64,000 nucleotides of DNA, taken from contig CM060732.1 of assembly GCA_030704615.1 (NCBI GenBank), positions 31,727,053 to 31,791,052 of the forward strand, written 5' to 3'. Below are positions 11,901 to 22,639 of the stretch, in pieces (position 1 is the stretch's first letter; the number at the start of each line of letters is the position of its first letter). The notes below the pieces were generated by a model, which saw only the letters and a program-made list of their open reading frames with translations, was not told where the DNA came from and searched no databases. The stretch is from Takakia lepidozioides. Lineage: Eukaryota > Streptophyta > Takakiopsida > Takakiales > Takakiaceae. Made by a program: the position numbers and the translations under genes.

Positions 11901-14900
11901 GAAGGCTGAGAGAGAAAGAAAGGTGCTGAAGGCTTGGAGGAGTAAGGAATTCGTAGTAGATGGTGACTGACTGTGTTGCCAAGTCACAGGGTGTCCAAGT
12001 GGCTGGATGCTATGCTCCTTCACATGGGTCTGACACTGCACTTTCTGCTATCATGCAGGTACTACAACTATAGTTCTGTCCTCTTTTAGAACGGTGTTCT
12101 CTATAGTTTATAGCTTCACGTGAACTTTTCCCTTGAGGGGGGAATGACATAGACACAGCTAAAGTCGGAGGAAATCACGTCATAGAGAGCTAGAAGCGCT
12201 GGACATGTCAAGTGAGTTTCCATTATAGATGTATCTGGAGACGTACATAGGTAGAGCCAAAGGCAAAAGACAGACTGAGAGAATGGTAAGAGCCATCAAA
12301 GCCATGGGGAGACACTGCAGCCGACACAGAAACACAAGTCATTTATAATTTGTGGAGCCTACATTCACTTCTCCTCTTAACTAATTGACAATTTGACAAC
12401 TGCAGGTTCTGCTCCGATGTTGCATTCTCTCTCCATTGGTGTGTGATGTTCTGGCAGGCATTCCCATACAAGAGCCACCCTCTCGGAGCCCAACGAGTGG
12501 AGGTGGGGATGGTACTGCAGTGGGTGCCATTTTCAGAGTTCTGTCAGTTCATAGCTCCCCAGTCATAGCAACTGCCAATGGGGAAAAGACAGGCCCAGGC
12601 ACATTGAAGGAAATGGATATAATCAGCAAGACAGGGACAACTGAGGTTCTTATCACCCAGGCATGCCTGACCCTCTCAGCTATTGCACAGGGACTAGCTG
12701 TCAGGGGCCGACGTGGGGCGTCATGTATGCTCACAGGCTCACAGCCAAAACAGCGAGCCCGACTGGCAGCATTGGCCCAACAAGCCTCGACAGACAGTAT
12801 ACCTGGAGACTCTCTCCCCACCCCACAATGCGCAGCTGCCCAGCTGGCATTGTCATCCATACTGGCACTTGAGCAGGGGCTGGACACACTTGGTGGAGGA
12901 GCTTCATGGGCAGCTGAAACTGCCCTCTCTTTACTCCCCTCTTTCTCCACCCTCCACAATTTCCTGAAGATTCCCTACATAAATAGTCAAACAGCTGCCT
13001 CAATTCACAATGATGAGCAGAATGTATCTGGCAGAACTGCTGGGATGTTGACTAGTTGGCATGGTATCAGAGACGGGTGTGTAGGCATCCTTGAAGCCAG
13101 GCTCAGGTGGGGTGGGGTTAGCGCTACTGAACAAGGGTGTACTCTGGGGTTCCCTCTTCTTCTGGTAATGCTGCTTGCTGGAGGCTTGAAATGTGTAGAG
13201 GATTGCGATGAGCCTACTGGGCTGGGGGAGGACATAATTGGACTGTCCCCCATTGGTGTGACTTGGGGAGTCTCTTCCATTGCCCGTACTCTCCCGGCGG
13301 GAGGTTACCGGGATGTTTTGTTCCGACGGGAACCCTTGCTTGCCTTGCTGAGTTTGATTGACAGAGTGCATCTCTCGCACCTCCAGCTCTGGGAAGGGAA
13401 TGGGGGCGGTGGAGAAGGCTTACGGACAATTGTTGATGGGGTTGTTAGTGTGTTGGAGTTTCCCTTTCTGCAGCTACAATCTGCTCCAGGGTCTCCGTCA
13501 GCCTCAGCTTCGGTACTTAGTGTGCCTGTTCTGGGGACCTGCGCACCTGGTGGGAGAGGGGGGGTTGACCCAGGGGGGGAGCTCGCCAAAGCCATGACTG
13601 CCAGCATGCCACAATATTGGCAACTTTTGCAAGAGGTGCGTGCAGTATATTGCTATGTTTTGTTAGCCTTCCCTCTTTGCCTTTTTCTTCCTGCTGAACT
13701 ACTTGTCATCTGTTTCTCACCTTGGGTAAAACTCTGAGCATTTGAGCATTACCCTTTGCTGTCTATCAACCCAGGTTACTAATCTTTATTGAAGGTTCTC
13801 ATCCTCTTCATTTCTTGAAAGGTATGAATTTGACAGAACATGCTGAAATTGGAGATGCTTTCTCATAGGTCTTCCATGCTGTGAAAACATATACAGGTGC
13901 ATGCTGCAGCACCTCTTGTGCGATGCTTGGATCTTCTGAGCATGGATGATGTGGGGAGACCAGTTGGGCTGATAACAAGAATGGTTCAGAGTTCCAGGCT
14001 CCTGGCCACTGAGGTGGTGACAAAGGGTTTCCTTGGGACATCTCTCATGGCCAAGCTGCTGCACCCTGCGTCCCCTAGGGATGTCATTCGTGATGTGCTT
14101 ATGACAGTTTCCAATCTTGCTCGCATGTCCAAGGTAGCCTCTCCCTTTATCCAATTCTAGAATACTTAATTTACTCCATGTCATGTGACAAAAGAAAGTG
14201 CAGAGTATGTAGACACGTGATTGGAAGCTTTTTGGAGTGGCTGTATCCATTATTCAAACATTGTGAAGCTTTTTCTTAAAACAAACTTACAGGTCACAAT
14301 TTTGCCACATAAATTGCAAATTACATTAGCAAAATACAATCAGATAGAGCACACTTTCATCCTCATTGAGAAAAACCATTCAGTTCATGTTGGCTGAGAA
14401 TGAAGTCTCAAACAAATAATGGGTGGCAGGAGTTTTACGAAGCAATAGGGCAGGCGGACATATGGGAGGCATTGAAGGCATGTCTCGACCACCCAGATGC
14501 CAGCATTCGATCCAAGGCCTGTAGTGCCCTCGGCAACATGTGCCGCCACACTCCCTTTTTCTATGATGCTCTGGTAACAGTTTGAAATCTATAACTCCAA
14601 CTCTCCTTGCAGTCTTCCTTCTTGAGGTGCTATTTGTTTTGTATTTTGAAATGTGGGAACTTGTCAAGTTATAAACAATGGATAATGAAAGCATTTGTCT
14701 TGTTTGTGAGCATACTGTCTTTCAGCACATAACTGGACAACAGTGACATGGAAATTCTAACCTGCTGTGTCTGCCATCGTCATGCAATTCCTCCAGATCA
14801 AACATGACATTGTAAACCTTCTCATTGACCGCTGTGCTGACCCAGACCGACACACGCGGAAGTTTGCATGCTTCGGGGTACTTTTCCAGCCCGCCAATGA

Positions 14901-15752
14901 CACTGAAACATGCTAGAGAAGAGCTTCCTTATGTAGCCGTTCTTCTGGATGTTCCACATCAGTTTAGAGGGAGAATGGGACAGCGGTCTTGCTAGTGTCA
15001 CAGTTTGGCAGGAAGAGTAGTGACCAATGTACACATCAGACTGTATTTGTGGTCTTTAGACGGTGTGGTGAAGACAACCTCACCTAGTCTTTCATGTAAC
15101 TTGAGATACTAAAGCAAATGACTCTGTGGTCCCTTGGAATGTGGATGTTTCCATTTTGGGACACAGGTTGGGAATGCTGCATACCACAATGACCATCTCT
15201 ATGACCAGCTGCAGCGCTGTATCCCCCACCTCACCAACTTGTTACTGAGTGATGAGGAAGATAAAACCAAGGCAAATGCTGCTGGGGCTCTCAGCAACCT
15301 TGTGAGAAACTCCAGCCGACTGTGTGAAGACATAGTCTCCAAAGGGGCCATGCAGGTCTGCAATTGGTCCCCTTGAATGTCCAAATCTTTGTTTTGTTTC
15401 TTGAAGGATTGAAGTTCAGTGGATTCCGAAAATGAACTAATATGAGGTTGAGGTATTATTTCCAATGGTTTCTAATGGCTGACGGTGTTTGAAAATGCAG
15501 GCCTTGTGTCAAGTGATAGCTGACTGTGCGGCTGCCCCCAATAATGGACGACGGGAGATGAGCACTGAATCCCCTCTCAAGATTTCTCTTTTCTCACTTG
15601 GAAATATGTGCATTCATGGGCCATGCCGACATCACCTCCGGTCACCTGAGCTTTTCAAAGTGCTCATGAAGCTGAAAAAATCGACCGACCCAACTATTGT
15701 GAAATACATCACCCGCATAACCAACAAATTCCCTGATGCTACCACCCGCTAA
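2984..15752 (+). CDS. TIO: FUSED/TWO-IN-ONE serine/threonine protein kinase, about 23 exons
   Basis: Plant FUSED (TIO) is a kinase with a long ARM/HEAT-like C-terminal part, needed for phragmoplast expansion and cytokinesis. Phase-consistent exons: 2984-3073, 3195-3269, 4129-4221, 4693-4767, 5902-5994, 6705-6768, 7057-7141, 7268-7340, 7726-7794, 7918-7998, 8175-8277, 8662-8829, 9023-9177, 10048-10212, 10543-10641, 10986-11223, 11716-11849, 12406-13635, 13897-14133, 14430-14573, 14797-14877, 15167-15355, 15501-15752. They sum to about 1330 aa; the Arabidopsis protein is about 1320. The kinase is complete: G-loop [11 protein letters not shown] (aa 13-23), VAMK lysine (aa 35), HRDMKPQN (D127), DFG (145-147) and APE (170-172). 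Exon 12 encodes a Q6 tract; exon 18 alone encodes 410 aa. No internal stop was found. Least sure are the ends of exons 13, 14, 16 and 17. Introns 2, 3, 4, 6 and 13 carry LINE debris and intron 5 a TRIM. Confidence 0.93.
3361..3890 (-). mobile_element. 5'-truncated LINE 3' end in TIO intron 2
   Basis: Minus-strand translation shows a decayed end of a non-LTR reverse transcriptase: [10 protein letters not shown] at about 3605-3635, matching [14 protein letters not shown] of the copy at 4829-5372, and further on EAFTHENQE. Stops and frame changes are frequent. The left edge (GAGACAAGAAACAAAG) resembles the 3' UTR of sibling copies. Antisense to the host gene. Confidence 0.6.
4338..4500 (-). mobile_element. 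Short LINE 3' end with (GAAAT)n tail, TIO intron 3
   Basis: Starts with several GAAAT units and continues TGGTGCTTTATAACGTC, the same 3' UTR opening as the copies at 4829 and 5458. Beyond about 4400 the similarity fades. Too short to hold coding sequence. Confidence 0.5.
4829..5372 (-). mobile_element. 5'-truncated LINE with reverse-transcriptase C-terminus, TIO intron 4
   Basis: The minus strand encodes [14 protein letters not shown] and then, after a frame change, an [18 protein letters not shown]-like stretch. These are the residues around the zf-RVT zinc-binding motif that closes many plant LINE polyproteins. The 3' end on the plus-strand left side is a (GAAAT)n tract followed by a conserved UTR with an AAGCTC...GAG half-hairpin at 4869-4883. 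It lies antisense in intron 4. Confidence 0.68.
5379..5755 (-). mobile_element. Two tandem LINE 3' ends, TIO intron 4
   Basis: A short piece (5379-5457, with ATGTCCATGGAGAAAAGAAAG) is followed directly by a longer one (5458-5755). The longer one encodes on the minus strand [20 protein letters not shown] and ends [16 protein letters not shown]-stop. It carries GAAAT units at its 3' end and a perfect 6-bp stem AAGCTC-ATA-GAGCTT at 5494-5508. With the copy at 4829 this makes three successive ends in one intron, all in the same orientation. Confidence 0.65.
6125..6196 (-). other. tRNA-like sequence within TRIM LTR (copy 1)
   Basis: The minus strand reads as a 72-nt tRNA shape. It has acceptor GGACGGG/CCCGACC with one A-A mismatch, D arm GCTC-AGTGGTA-GAGC, anticodon stem CCCCA/TGGGG, T arm CTAGG-TTCAATC-CCTAG and a terminal A. 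Box A (TAGCTCAGTGG) is perfect and box B (GGTTCAATCCC) near-perfect for RNA polymerase III. With the stem fully paired the anticodon loop has only 6 nt (CCGGAA), so a decoding tRNA is unlikely. The D arm and AGGTC variable region recall tRNA-Cys. Confidence 0.8.
6347..6418 (-). other. tRNA-like sequence within TRIM LTR (copy 2)
   Basis: Same structure as the copy at 6125-6196, with two C-to-T changes on the plus strand. Both fall in CpG dinucleotides and both weaken the acceptor stem. Boxes A and B are unchanged. Confidence 0.78.
6806..6825. repeat. (GAAAT)4 microsatellite, TIO intron 6
   Basis: Four exact GAAAT units followed by GGAATTGAAAGAGAG. The same unit forms the 3' tail of the LINE copies in introns 3, 4 and 13, so this may be a heavily truncated tail. 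No other LINE sequence is visible. Confidence 0.6.
9618..9940 (-). mobile_element. Two tandem LINE 3' ends, TIO intron 13
   Basis: The first copy (about 9618-9835) has the UTR hairpin AAGCTC-AAA-GAGCTT at 9641-9655. Its minus-strand relic corresponds to the polyprotein end of the 5458 copy. The second begins at 9849 with GAAATGAAATGG and has hairpin AAGCTC-GAA-GAGCTT at 9883-9897. Both are antisense to TIO and have lost most coding sequence. Confidence 0.6.
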
Positions 15753-17768
15753 TACCCCCTTCCCCGACTCTTCTCCTCGTTAGAAACTGGAAGGTTTATT
15801 GCTCAGAGTTGCAGCAAGAACATCCACCGAGTATAGTTCGCCTTCTCTCTGGTTCCTGCTTTACATGTATAGTGATCTCTGCTTGCATTGATTCATGGTG
15901 AGAAACTTCAACTTTTAAGTCATGAAAAGGACTATGGGGCCATAGCCAACTAGTTTAGTGCTCTAAACTAGTTTAGTTTACTTCTCTGAACTAAACGCAG
16001 TAAATCACCCACGTATATTCTAGTTCATCAGCTCTTGTTGCCTGGGGAGATTTGCACAGTTCCTTATTACCTATCTCTCTGAATGCACTCCATATCTGAT
16101 GCCTGTTGGTGATGGCAGAATGGCCTTCATCTAAGCGTTCCTGTGAGGGAACACTCCAACTTAGAAACGTATTTGCTCGCATTTCCATCTCCGCACAGAT
16201 TTCATGAGGGGTTATTTGCAGAGTGTGCTTGCACCTTCTTTCTCTTGGAAGCTCCTGCTCTCAGGTAGGTAGGGTCATACTATTTTTGATGCAAAGAGTA
16301 CTGCAGGCATTCTGTGTCCTTTGTACCTTCACTGACGTTGAGGTGATTCCCATTTGGTTTGATGATGCCAAAGCCCTTATAGTACCTTGTGCTAGTACAA
16401 CAAAAGGTAAAGAGCCTTTGGGGTTTTGCTGATTCCAAGATTTGAAACATCTTCATGACAGTGTACAGTGCTCAAATATGAATTACCCAAGAATCAATCC
16501 CTTGGGATTTCGTTGGCGAAGACATCAAGACTCTCACATGTGTATAGATGCTCATTACTGCTTGACTCGGGTAGGGTTTGCTTTGTCAAACTTATTAAGT
16601 GGGTGGGTACTGCAGTCAAACCTGGATCTAACATTTATACATGATTATCAATCTAACGCATAAAGAGGTGAGGAACTTTGATTGAAACATCATTTGCTAT
16701 ACATATGTAACTAAATTTACATTAAACCACACTGCGACTTCATCAAAGCCCTATCAAATTGAAGGCCAAAGGTCACATTGCAGAGGCAAAAATAGTGCTT
16801 TTGTTGGCCCTGCCCGACAGGGTAGGGACTACGCATCAAGTTGGCCAAAGGCCCTTAACCTTATATCATGGGTTGTTCCCATGAGACTTAATGGGAACAT
16901 GAAAGTTTCTAGTTCCCAGTTGGGCACATGTTACCCTCATTTTTTCATTTTTTCATTTTTTTGTTGGCCTTGACTCCTTGAGCAGTGACTACATTAGAAT
17001 GCATGCATATGCAGCATCAAGTACCTTATACCTCGAGTGGGTCCCAGCTGGGCACATGCTCCTTATGTTTTTAATGTGTTCTATTCATGGCTGATTGTCT
17101 ATGTATATTCATCTACTCATAGATCAAATGATAATATGTGATTACATCCCAAGTGATCACAGATTCCTCATGTTCTTTATGTGTTCTACTCGAGCCCACA
17201 ATGCCAAATTTTTTTCCCCCTCATTGCCAAAAAGGCAGGTGATAAGTTATGAATGAGGACATAATATAATATGAAAATATATATGTAATATGCTATAATA
17301 AACAGTACATATATTTTAGTTTTCTTTTTTCTTTTTTTTTTTTTTTTCTTTTAAAAAAAAAATAGATACCAGTGGTGTATTGGTATATAACTTAGGAGAC
17401 TGATATGTGCACGGTATATGCACTGCTATTAAATACCAAATTAGTCAACAACAGGGCTTAAGTGTTTGTTAGGCATAACATCAAAACTTCATATCAGTAA
17501 AACAAAGGCAGGGCCTCCGTGTATCTCACGGCTTGTTGATCACTTCTCACCTCCACTGAGAATCATCTGTCTCTCTGCCCCCGTCATGCCTCCATGGCTC
17601 TGAAAGGGCCTCAAGGCTCTTGTTGCCGGGGCTAGTATTTCCCTGGAAGAGGAAAAACAAAACAGTGCGCTGTTCCCTTTCGTTTAAATAGATCAAAAAT
17701 GGAACTAAAAACTTAATAGAACTACCGTATTAATTACGAGTATGGGAATACTGCGTTGCACAGTCAGC
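15753..17768. other. Intergenic, 3' flank of TIO
   Basis: No coding sequence is recognised. It holds the presumed TIO 3' UTR, a short palindromic stretch (CTAAACTAGTTTAG) near 15962 and a long T/A homopolymer block at about 17328-17365. From 16700 on it is AT-rich. Confidence 0.5.
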
Positions 17769-18822
17769 ATTTTTTTTGTGAAATTTGGAAACAGCATGAC
17801 TGGCTACAGAGTTTTGCGAAAAATAGGCATAGATTCTGTTCATCCATTCAAATTAGGATAGAATCATCTACCTCCATACTTTAATCTATTGTATCATCCA
17901 TATTTGGAAAATTCATCCATAATTTATTTTGTATTTGGAGAAATTTGGTGATTTCATCCATGAAAAGACAGGGAATTTGTGACAGAATATTCTTTTTAAA
18001 AATACTCATATATGTTTTAAATAGAAGCTTGTTTCTCTGCTTGGCCTTTGGATGACCAGAGATAATACCGTCGTGGACAACGGATTAGACAATAATTATA
18101 TTCAAAATGAAATTGCCTGATCAATTCTGTGAATTTTTCAGATTTTGGCCTAATTGTTGGGAAATTATGGGACCAAAGTGCCTAATGCCCAAAAATTCCA
18201 CCAAAAAACTTGCAAGCCTCTTCTCATGTTGTTTGTAATAAGATCAAAATTTCTTTGAACAAAAATCAATACAAATATATGCGTGCAGAAATAACTTCCC
18301 ACTAATCGCAATCTATTTGCGAGAGCTCCATGTAACTTTGAAAGGCCCTTGCATGGACTCCACAATGTCATCATATTCATCATCCTCACTAGTCCTCATG
18401 ATCTCTCCATCTACCTCGTCCACCACATCGAGATCAGGGATATTGTCCCTTATCAACCGTTTAGCCATTTTTGTCCTTATCAACCGTTTAGCCATTTTTG
18501 CGCCTAATAATTATAAACCAAACGAGTCGGTTAGGCACGTTTCTTGAACCATTTCTCACATTAGGCATTTTCATGCTATGAAATATTCTGTTGCAAATTC
18601 CCTGTTTTTCCATGGATGAAATAGTCAAATTTCTCCAAATGAAAAATAAATTATGGATGAATTTGCCAAATATAAATGATATAAATGGATGATATAAATG
18701 GATTTATGTAAGGACATGGATGATTCTGTCCTAATTTCAATGGATGAACAGAATGTGTGGCTATTTTTTGCCAAACTCTGTAGCCACTCACGCTTTCTTT
18801 CAAATTCCAAAAAAAAAAAAAA
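17769..18822. mobile_element. Non-autonomous element with roughly 225-bp terminal inverted repeats
   Basis: The segment 17769-17993 recurs inverted at 18579-18822. Shared blocks include GTGGCTACAGAGTTT, ATTCTGTTCATCCATT, AATTAGGACAGAATCATC, AATTCATCCATAATTTATTT and AAATTCCCTG. Identity is imperfect and both arms have indels. The enclosed 580 bp has no coding capacity, so this is a fold-back or MITE-like element. A further inverted-repeat system (18470-19357) overlaps it. Confidence 0.72.
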
Positions 18823-19357
18823 ACAAAAACTGGTTTCCTTGCAATTAGGCCATTTTGAAAAATTCCCAAAACGCGTTAGGCACTTTCAATTTGAATTAAT
18901 TATCGCCTAAACGGTTGATAAGGGACGGTATCCTCATTTTCAATGTGCAGATTTGTAAGACATCTACACATAGTTTCCTCTACACTAAGGCCTTGTACCG
19001 CCTACACTAGTGTGGACTATCAATATTGAACTCACCTAAAGTGTGAGAGCGAAGGGAGAGCTTGCCTATACCAGCTTGAGCCTTGGAGCACTGCGTACAA
19101 CAAAGAGGGGCATTTTTAGGGTTTCAAAGGAAATGAAAGGTAGCTGGAGCCTGGAAGGGCCCATGGGCATTGGGTGTCTATTTTGTAATTTTTATTCTTA
19201 AGAAAATAAATGTTTTCTCTTCTCATGTGCCTAATTCTAAAAACTCATAGCATGAATCTGATGCCTAATTTGAGAAAATATTTTCAAAACATGCCTTATT
19301 TTCTGATTGATTGATTTTATTATTAGGCGCAAAAATGGGGCCTAATCCGTTGTCCAG
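18470..19357. repeat. Second, overlapping inverted-repeat pair
   Basis: About 110 bp at 18470-18583 (GCCATTTTTGCGCCTAATAA ... CATTTTCATGCTATGAAA) recurs inverted at 19243-19357. Short copies of TATCAACCGTTTAGCC lie at 18453 and 18478, with an inverted copy near 18901-18925. A CCGTTGTCCA motif at 19346 is inverted at about 18069-18090. These suggest several generations of insertion of one TIR family. Confidence 0.6.
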
Positions 19358-19366
19358 GGACGGTAC

Positions 19367-20754
19367 GGGTAACCCAGTATTGGGTCCCTTAACCCCTAAA
19401 GGACAAGGGCCAATTTTTGCCAAGACCTCAAAAACTGGACCCTGGCCCTCTAAAACATTTATATCTTGAGATTTACTAAGACCCAGTAAAACTAACCGTT
19501 GGAATATACTCTCAACTACCCCACCTACGACCCAACAAAAATCCCTGTCTAAATCCAACCAGCAGATCCAAAGAATATAATGTCTAAAGTGGTGCAAAAA
19601 ACAAAAAACATGAAGTAAATAGGGAAAAAAAAAAGTGTTTTTTCTATCGAATTTCCCATCTGCGAACTGGTCCGACATGACACTCTCCAGAATCTGGTGC
19701 CCTGTCATATAAGACACCTTCCCTGCAGATTTCATCTTTGTCTGACATAATCTCAGGTGGGCTGCTTTGTATGCTAAAAATGGGGGGTCAAATTTGGGGT
19801 TTTCCTTCGGGCAGGAAAAAAGCTTTGTTCAGAAAATTGAGGAAACATTTTGAGCCGTTCATTTGGCAATCGCTCCGGTGGGAATGTTGTGGGTGGGTAT
19901 GGCTTTTCCGCAAAAACATTTCGGGCCAATCTGAGTCTTCTACTAGGTATTTTTACCCCCTGCCCATGAGACTTGCAATTGCACCTATGTGGGCCTATAA
20001 TTTTTCGGCAATAACCCTCTCTTGTGGAGGGTTTTAGGGGGTGCCTCATCCTACCCGTCCCTAAATTGATTAGGCCTCCACCCCTCCCAAGGCATGTCCA
20101 CCCCCCCCCCACCCAGGTTCGGATCACCCCTATGTTTATTGGGTTTTGGGGTCACCCACTCCACGCGTTCATGGGCCACCCATGCCGGAAATGTGTCCCG
20201 GTTTTCATGACGGGAAAACAAAACTCGCCGGATTTCACAAAGTGGACGGAAGCATCTCCAGGCAGCTCTCGAGCTGCCTATCAATTGAGTCTCCGCCCGC
20301 GCTCTCTCCCCCCCCCCACAACAATAGGTTTGACACCAAACCCCGTCCGGAGCTACCATCGCCATTGATTCCAACTTGGGGATTAGGCATGGCGCAATAA
20401 AGAGTGTTGGGAGACGCGCCACCCTCCCATGGGGGGTGCATGGAATTTCACCCTAACCTGACCCTAGTTGCCACATCATCCTCAGGGCAGGTTAGATGGT
20501 GGAAAGTGGCCACAAAATCACCAGTGTGGCGGACTCTACGCTCTCCACATTGCAATTGTCAGGTCGTATGACCAATTGGGAAATGCCACGTCATACTTGA
20601 CTTGATTTCCAATCGAATGAGCCTATGTGGGCCCACATCAGGCTTAACCTCAGGGATAACCAACCTATTTTCTAAACCCAACCGACCCAAGTTGGGTCGT
20701 TTTGACGCTTAGGGGTTAATAAGGGTTGAGCTTGGCATGTCTAGGGTATTACCC
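19367..20754. mobile_element. Possible TIR element bounded by GGGTAA...TTACCC
   Basis: The left end GGGTAACCCAGTATTGGGTC with TTAACCCCTAA is matched inverted on the right by TTAGGGGTTAA ... GGGTATTACCC. The inside has no convincing coding region and contains C-runs near 20100 and 20311. The ends are short and imperfect, so the call is tentative. Confidence 0.4.
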
Positions 20755-21138
20755 AATGGTCAAGATGTAACCCTCTTATGACCATGGTTATTTTTTCCAT
20801 GACTAATTTTAATATGGATTGCAATGCTTTCCCATTTTCTTATATGTATATATATATTCACACACACACAACCTGTTGGCATGATTTTTTTCACACCATA
20901 ATTTTACTGTCTAAGTTAATGCTGCTAAGATTAGCCTATCTACCTACCACAAAGCATGACGTATATGTAGGTGCGTACCTGGCACCTGCATGCACTCACC
21001 AAAATTGCATGCTCTGTAAAACCCAAAATTAAAAAGAACAAAAAAAAAATCCTTGTTAAATTAAAACTCACAATAATCTGGAAATAGATTTCGACCTGGC
21101 AATTAGATCAGGTATTTGAACAAAGAGATTATGAACTA
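20755..21138. other. AT-rich intergenic stretch
   Basis: Contains a short TA/CA microsatellite near 20843-20871 and A-runs near 21030. No gene is seen. Confidence 0.5.
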
Positions 21139-21216
21139 GGTAACCGGTGAGAAGGGGCTGGGTTATCGGTTGTAGCTGAGGCGCTACCAATAACCCGCCC
21201 CCTTCTCACCGGTTAC
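21139..21216. repeat. Strong near-perfect hairpin at the left end of the composite element
   Basis: GTAACCGGTGAGAAGGGG is followed by a GGGTTAT block, a short centre, and then the inverse arms ATAACCC and CCCCTTCTCACCGGTTAC. The outer 18 bp pair perfectly and the inner part pairs with a few mismatches. It could be a replication or recombination structure of the adjacent recombinase element. Confidence 0.75.
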
Positions 21217-21371
21217 TGGGCATAGTCGACCGGATCAGCAGGTCGAGATGATGGCTCCCTGCTCATTTCCGCTCATTGTCGTTAGGTTTTCTACTTTCTT
21301 GCTGCTACATTTGATTTTACAGGTTCAATGTTGCTTGTACTGCTTGTTAGTGCGTATGTTTTGCGATCAGC

Positions 21372-21995
21372 ATGCGTAATGTAAGGAAAAAGGTCGGAGC
21401 ATCTAAGAAGAGGGGTGTTGCAAGAATTGAAGGGCCGATTGAGGCTCCATCATTTGATTTGCTTTCTATATTGTCGTCCCCTAAGCGTGTTGTTGTAGGT
21501 GAAGTAGAGGAGGATATCCAGGGTGGTGTGCATATTGTTAAGAAGCAATGAGGTATAGAAATTGCCAAGTGCATTATTACTCTTCCTACAGCTGTTGATG
21601 GCGACCCCGAGGTTAGAGATGTTAATCATATGCCTGCCCTATCTGTGCTTATTTCTCTCCCTCCTGTACTAGAATTGAGTCCAGTTGACATATCACCTAC
21701 TCGTGCGATACAAGCTTTTCTTCCATTCGATGAGACAAAATTCGATAAACTCAAGAAGAACGCTGGCAATCCGTCTATGAAGAATGAAGAGCGGGCTGTG
21801 AGGAAGTTTAATAAATGGAGACAGTTCATGTCACTGGGAGATTCACAGCCAGTGTTAGAAATCCCACTCAAGGAACTTGGAGAGTTACTCACAAAATTCT
21901 TTATGATGGTTTGTAAGGACCATGGGCAGCGATACCCCACAGCGTCCCTGATGAATATGTATATGTCATTATTAGTCAGTTTTGATGTGGCCTAA
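21372..21995 (+). pseudogene. Crypton-like tyrosine recombinase, N-terminal part
   Basis: A lysine- and arginine-rich start (MRNVRKKVGASKKRG) at 21372 continues in one frame to 21995, broken by a TGA at 21549-21551. The later part (AVRKFNKWRQFM, ELGELLTKFFMMV, YPTASLMNMYMSL) has the pattern of the DUF3504/Crypton recombinase N-terminal helical domain: FxxWR, then a leucine-rich LxxFFxxV, then a YxxxSLxxMxxSL segment. The frame ends shortly after MYMSL at an abrupt junction with gypsy sequence. The matching downstream half lies at 22640-23156 on the other strand. No catalytic residues are in this half. Family assignment is by eye. Confidence 0.6.
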
Positions 21996-22637
21996 AAGAT
22001 GATGTAAAAGATTTGAGTTAACAATGCCAAACGTGAGCATACTGAGTGAATTCATCACCCAAGTCATTGCATGCGATAATTGTTTGTTCGAAAGACGTCA
22101 AGAGAAGCGATCCGGATGGTCAACGACGCATCATGCCGCTGCTACTACGACACCAAACACAATGATCCATCAGACATCCGGTAATAATCATATGCAGATT
22201 GATGCTGTCCGATTCAAGCCATTGACGCCACAAGAAAAACAAAAACGTCGCTCAAATGGATTATGCCGTTATTGCGGAGAAGATGATCACATAACATTAA
22301 ACTACCCCAACAAGAGAAGATTCAAAGCTCGGGGCACAACTCAAGTGTTCGATACGAGGAGGTCGGAAAACGAAGATGTTCAGTCGCAGTAGGGACCATG
22401 CGGCTGGACACCCCAAATTCCTCACCAAAAAAAGGTCTATTTCTACCTCCAGACCTTGTACCTTGTTTCATAGTTTCAGTAAAGATCAGGATGCAAAATC
22501 GAGATATGTCCGTAAAAGCACTTTTGGACTCGGGCGCTTCAGCGTGTTTTATTGACAAAGACTTTGTGAAGCAACACAATTTAACGCTTGTAAGAAATAA
22601 ATTTCCGGCCCCTGTTGGAGACAAAAAAAAAAAATGA
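21993..22637 (+). pseudogene. Ty3/gypsy gag C-terminus and retropepsin, decayed
   Basis: Begins mid-gag (LKDDVKDL, then after a lost base MPNVSILSEFITQVIACDN). A zinc knuckle follows, CRYCGEDDHITLNY, in which the last cysteine of CX2CX4HX4C is replaced by tyrosine. After a stop at about 22390 an aspartic protease core reads ALLDSGASACFID, with the catalytic DSG. Sequence stops being gypsy-like after PAPVGD at an A-rich junction. The N-terminal half of gag is at 23157-23783 on the opposite strand. Confidence 0.82.
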
Positions 22638-22639
22638 AC

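Noticed and set aside
12436-13737. A stand-alone 433-aa gene
   Set aside because: The open frame starts at a GTG within an exon; its lead continues in frame back to an AG at 12405 and its 3' part after 13635 is intron. It is exon 18 of the FUSED/TIO gene.
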